Positions 5,005-7,160 of a DNA stretch of 7,160 bases are shown piece after piece; position 1 is the stretch's first letter; each line of letters opens with the position of its first letter. Origin of the DNA: Clostridiales bacterium. Its GTDB lineage: Bacteria > Bacillota > Clostridia > Lutisporales > Lutisporaceae. Where the stretch lies: positions 1 through 7,160 of the forward strand of contig JAAYKT010000507.1 of NCBI GenBank assembly GCA_012522255.1, in the 5' to 3' direction. The position numbers and the translations under genes are program-made. The notes under the pieces were generated by a model, which saw only the letters and a list, made by a program, of their open reading frames with translations, searched no databases and was not told the origin of the DNA.

Positions 5005-7083
5005 CTAATTTTCTTTTTCTGCATTGGCGGCTTGTATAACTTTTTCTGCTATCTGGGCAGGTACTTCCGCGTATCTGACAAATTTCATAGTGAATTCGCC
5101 TCTTGCCTGGGGCATAGACCTTAAGTCAGTTGCATATTTAAACATTTCTGACAAGGGAGCTTCTGCAGTGACTTTTTGATACTTACCTGCAGGTTCCATC
5201 CCCAACACTCTTCCCCTCTTTTTATTCAAATCACCTATAATATCGCCCATATATTGATCAGGTACGGTTACTTCTACATAATATATAGGTTCAAGCAATA
5301 CAGGACCGGCATTTGCCATTCCTTTTTTGTAGGCTAAAGAGGCTGCTATTTTGAAGGGCATTTCTGCAGAATCCACGGGGTGGAATGATCCGTCGTATAA
5401 CGTGCATTTTATATTAACCACAGGGTAGTTTGCCAGCACTCCTTGTTCCATGCTTTCTCTCAGCCCTTTTTCTACAGCAGGGATATACTGCCTCGGTACA
5501 ACGCCTCCCACTATTTTGTCTACAAATTCAAAATCTTCTTCTTCACTTGTGCCCGGTTCGAATTCAATCCAAACATGCCCATACTGTCCGTGTCCGCCGG
5601 ATTGCTTTTTGTGTTTTCCTTCTGCTTTTGCCGATTTTTTAATGGTCTCTCTATAAGGTACTTTGAGATCTTTCAAAATAACATCTATTCCAAATTTATT
5701 GGCAAGTTTTTTTGTTACAATCTCCAAATGCTGTTCTCCAATACCAGAAATAAGCGTTTGCCTTGTCTCAGCATTTTTCTCCACACGTAAGGTCGGGTCT
5801 TCTTCCATTAATCTTTGAAGCCCGTTTCCTATCTTATCTTCATCACCTTTTGCCTTTGGTTCTATTGCCATGGAAATATTCGGTTCGGGGAATTTAATAT
5901 CATCAAACAAAACCAAATTGTTGCCATCGCATAAAGTATCTCCTGTTGTCGTATATTGCAGTTTGGCCACTGCGCCAATATCACCTGCTATCAGTTCCGT
6001 CATGGGAATTTGCTTTTTACCTCTCAATAAAAATATTCCGCTTAGCCTTTCTTTTTTGTCTTTATTTGTATTAAATGCTTCAGAGTCAGCTTTTATTGTA
6101 CCTGACATAACTCTGAACATGGAAATTTTTCCTACAAAGGGGTCTGCCAGTGTTTTAAAAACATGCGCACTAAAGGGAAGACCAATATCAAAGCCGCGTT
6201 CCTCTGTTTCTCCTGCCTTAACATTTTTAAATGTATAATTCTTCACATCCAGCGGTGATGGGAAAAGCCTCTCTACCGTGTCCATTACGCAATCTATTCC
6301 TATATTCTTTATAGACGAGCCGCAAAGTATGGGTATGATCTCATCACTTAATACACCGATTTTAAGGCCTTTTATAATTTCTTCCTTTGTCAATTCTTCG
6401 CCGTCAAAATATTTTTCCATCAGCTCTTCATCAGATTGCGCAGCCGCTTCAATAATTATATTTCTAAAATCCTCGATTTTATCTTCGTAACCTGAGGGAA
6501 TTTCAGTCTCAATAATTTTATTTCCTTGCATTATTTTTGCTTTCATATCTATCAAATCAATTACGCCTTTAAAATCGGCTTCAGATCCGATAGGAATTTG
6601 AATGGGCACTACCTTATTTCCAAAAACCTCCCTAAGCTCAGTTTCCACCTTAAAGAAGTTTGAATTTTCCCTATCCATTTTGTTTATAAAGAACAAATGC
6701 GGAACACCGCGTTCCTCTACCAAATCCCAGGCTTTTTCGGTTCCAACCTCTATTCCCGAAACACTATCAACTGTAATTATTGCGCTGTCACTAACGCTCA
6801 GACTTGCAACCAATTCACCCACAAAATCAAAATATCCCGGGGTATCAATAAAATTTATTCTTACATCTTTCCAATCGCAAGGTGCAATAGCCGCTGTAAT
6901 GGAAATTCTTCTTTTAATCTCTTCCGGGTCATAATCTGTCGTCGTATTTCCATCATCTACTTTTCCAAACCTGTCTAATACGCCGGTATTATAAAGCATA
7001 GCTTCTGTAAGGGATGTTTTTCCGGAACTCCCGTGTCCTATTATTGCTACATTCCTTAGGTTTTTCGTTTTGTAATCTTTCAT
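5005..7083 (-). CDS. fusA2: EF-G family translational GTPase (EF-G2/FusA2-type paralogue)
   Basis: The 692 residues have the complete EF-G domain order: G domain (about 1-280), domain II (about 300-395), III (about 403-478), IV (about 480-600) and V (about 601-685). G motifs are GHGSSGKT (16-23), RRISI (58-62), DTPGY (80-84), NKMD (134-137) and GSS (255-257). Three of these differ from housekeeping EF-G: the P-loop Asp (AHIDAGKT) is S19, the switch I Thr is S61, and the catalytic His of DTPGH is Y84. This pattern is typical of the EF-G2 paralogue class known from mycobacteria. Domain IV keeps GGHGQYGHVWIEFEPG and the tip segment GSFHPVDSAEMPFK, where H568 matches E. coli H583, so ribosome binding is likely. 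It may act in translocation, recycling or ribosome rescue; which one cannot be told. It stands alone, with its own terminator; no rpsL, rpsG or tuf genes flank it, unlike the housekeeping copy. The symbol denotes the class, assigned from motifs; automated annotation may call it fusA. Site AGGGGGA lies about 8 bases before the ATG. Confidence 0.93.
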   Translation of the reverse strand: MKDYKTKNLRNVAIIGHGSSGKTSLTEAMLYNTGVLDRFGKVDDGNTTTDYDPEEIKRRISITAAIAPCDWKDVRINFIDTPGYFDFVGELVASLSVSDSAIITVDSVSGIEVGTEKAWDLVEERGVPHLFFINKMDRENSNFFKVETELREVFGNKVVPIQIPIGSEADFKGVIDLIDMKAKIMQGNKIIETEIPSGYEDKIEDFRNIIIEAAAQSDEELMEKYFDGEELTKEEIIKGLKIGVLSDEIIPILCGSSIKNIGIDCVMDTVERLFPSPLDVKNYTFKNVKAGETEERGFDIGLPFSAHVFKTLADPFVGKISMFRVMSGTIKADSEAFNTNKDKKERLSGIFLLRGKKQIPMTELIAGDIGAVAKLQYTTTGDTLCDGNNLVLFDDIKFPEPNISMAIEPKAKGDEDKIGNGLQRLMEEDPTLRVEKNAETRQTLISGIGEQHLEIVTKKLANKFGIDVILKDLKVPYRETIKKSAKAEGKHKKQSGGHGQYGHVWIEFEPGTSEEEDFEFVDKIVGGVVPRQYIPAVEKGLRESMEQGVLANYPVVNIKCTLYDGSFHPVDSAEMPFKIAASLAYKKGMANAGPVLLEPIYYVEVTVPDQYMGDIIGDLNKKRGRVLGMEPAGKYQKVTAEAPLSEMFKYATDLRSMPQARGEFTMKFVRYAEVPAQIAEKVIQAANAEKEN

Positions 7084-7107
7084 AATAAATTCCCCCTAAT
7101 TAGTTTG

Positions 7108-7136
7108 TTATATTAAAAACGGCACCTACTTGACCA
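7108..7136 (-). promoter_or_regulatory. Possible promoter of the EF-G family gene
   Basis: Minus strand: TGGTCA (7131-7136, 4 of 6 matches to TTGACA), 17-bp spacer, TATAAC (7108-7113, 5 of 6). A start near 7101 leaves a short leader of about 18 bases containing the AGGGGGA site. A competing -10, TATAAA (7146-7151), would have its -35 outside the window. There is no second CtsR heptad beside the lone GGTCAAG, so I see no sign of CtsR control. Confidence 0.3.
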
Positions 7137-7160
7137 TTAGTTTACTTTATAAGTATATAC

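Noticed and set aside
5430..5790. Three overlapping plus-strand open frames opposite the EF-G gene
   Set aside because: They overlap each other in different frames and lie antisense to conserved EF-G domains III-IV, so they are shadows.
7121..7138. CtsR-like GGTCAAG upstream of the EF-G gene
   Set aside because: Only one heptad is present; the expected second heptad three bases on reads GTGCCGT, which does not match.

Overview
The window comes from a low-GC Gram-positive bacterium, most likely a member of the Clostridia. The evidence is the AT-rich composition, strong AGGAGG-type ribosome binding sites, and a complete CtsR-McsA-McsB-ClpC module, which is confined to Firmicutes. The genus cannot be fixed from the sequence alone. 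All five confident genes lie on the minus strand, so they read from right to left.

From right to left: (1) 5005-7083 encodes a 692-residue EF-G family GTPase. Its G-domain motifs (GHGSSGKT, RRISI, DTPGY) mark it as the EF-G2/FusA2-type paralogue rather than the housekeeping EF-G. It ends at a minus-strand hairpin terminator (4930-4963). (2) 4687-4929 is an AT-rich spacer. It carries the ctsR promoter (TTGTAA, 17 bp, TATAAT) with a near-consensus CtsR operator (13 of 14 half-site bases) over the expected transcription start. (3) 184-4686 is the heat-shock operon ctsR-mcsA-mcsB-clpC, with short gaps of 40 and 48 bp and one 4-bp ATGA overlap (mcsA/mcsB). (4) 1-183 lies downstream of clpC and contains no recognisable gene. 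It holds a 13-bp perfect tandem duplication whose second copy supplies the clpC stop codon, directly next to a small palindromic element resembling the REP-like repeats common in Clostridia.

The operon is a known protein quality-control circuit. CtsR represses the operon. McsA, a zinc-finger and UVR-domain protein, activates the protein-arginine kinase McsB. McsB phosphorylates CtsR and misfolded proteins on arginine, and ClpC with ClpP (not in this window) degrades the phosphoarginine-marked proteins. Catalytic and binding motifs are intact in ClpC, McsA and CtsR. McsB has an intact kinase core but shows Cys in place of the expected Arg in the C-terminal RDxxRA motif linked to phosphoarginine sensing.

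I did not find an undescribed multi-gene system here. The points most worth a second look are the McsB substitution, the divergent EF-G GTPase centre, and the repeat/palindrome junction at the clpC stop codon. I also moved the mcsA start to an internal ATG.
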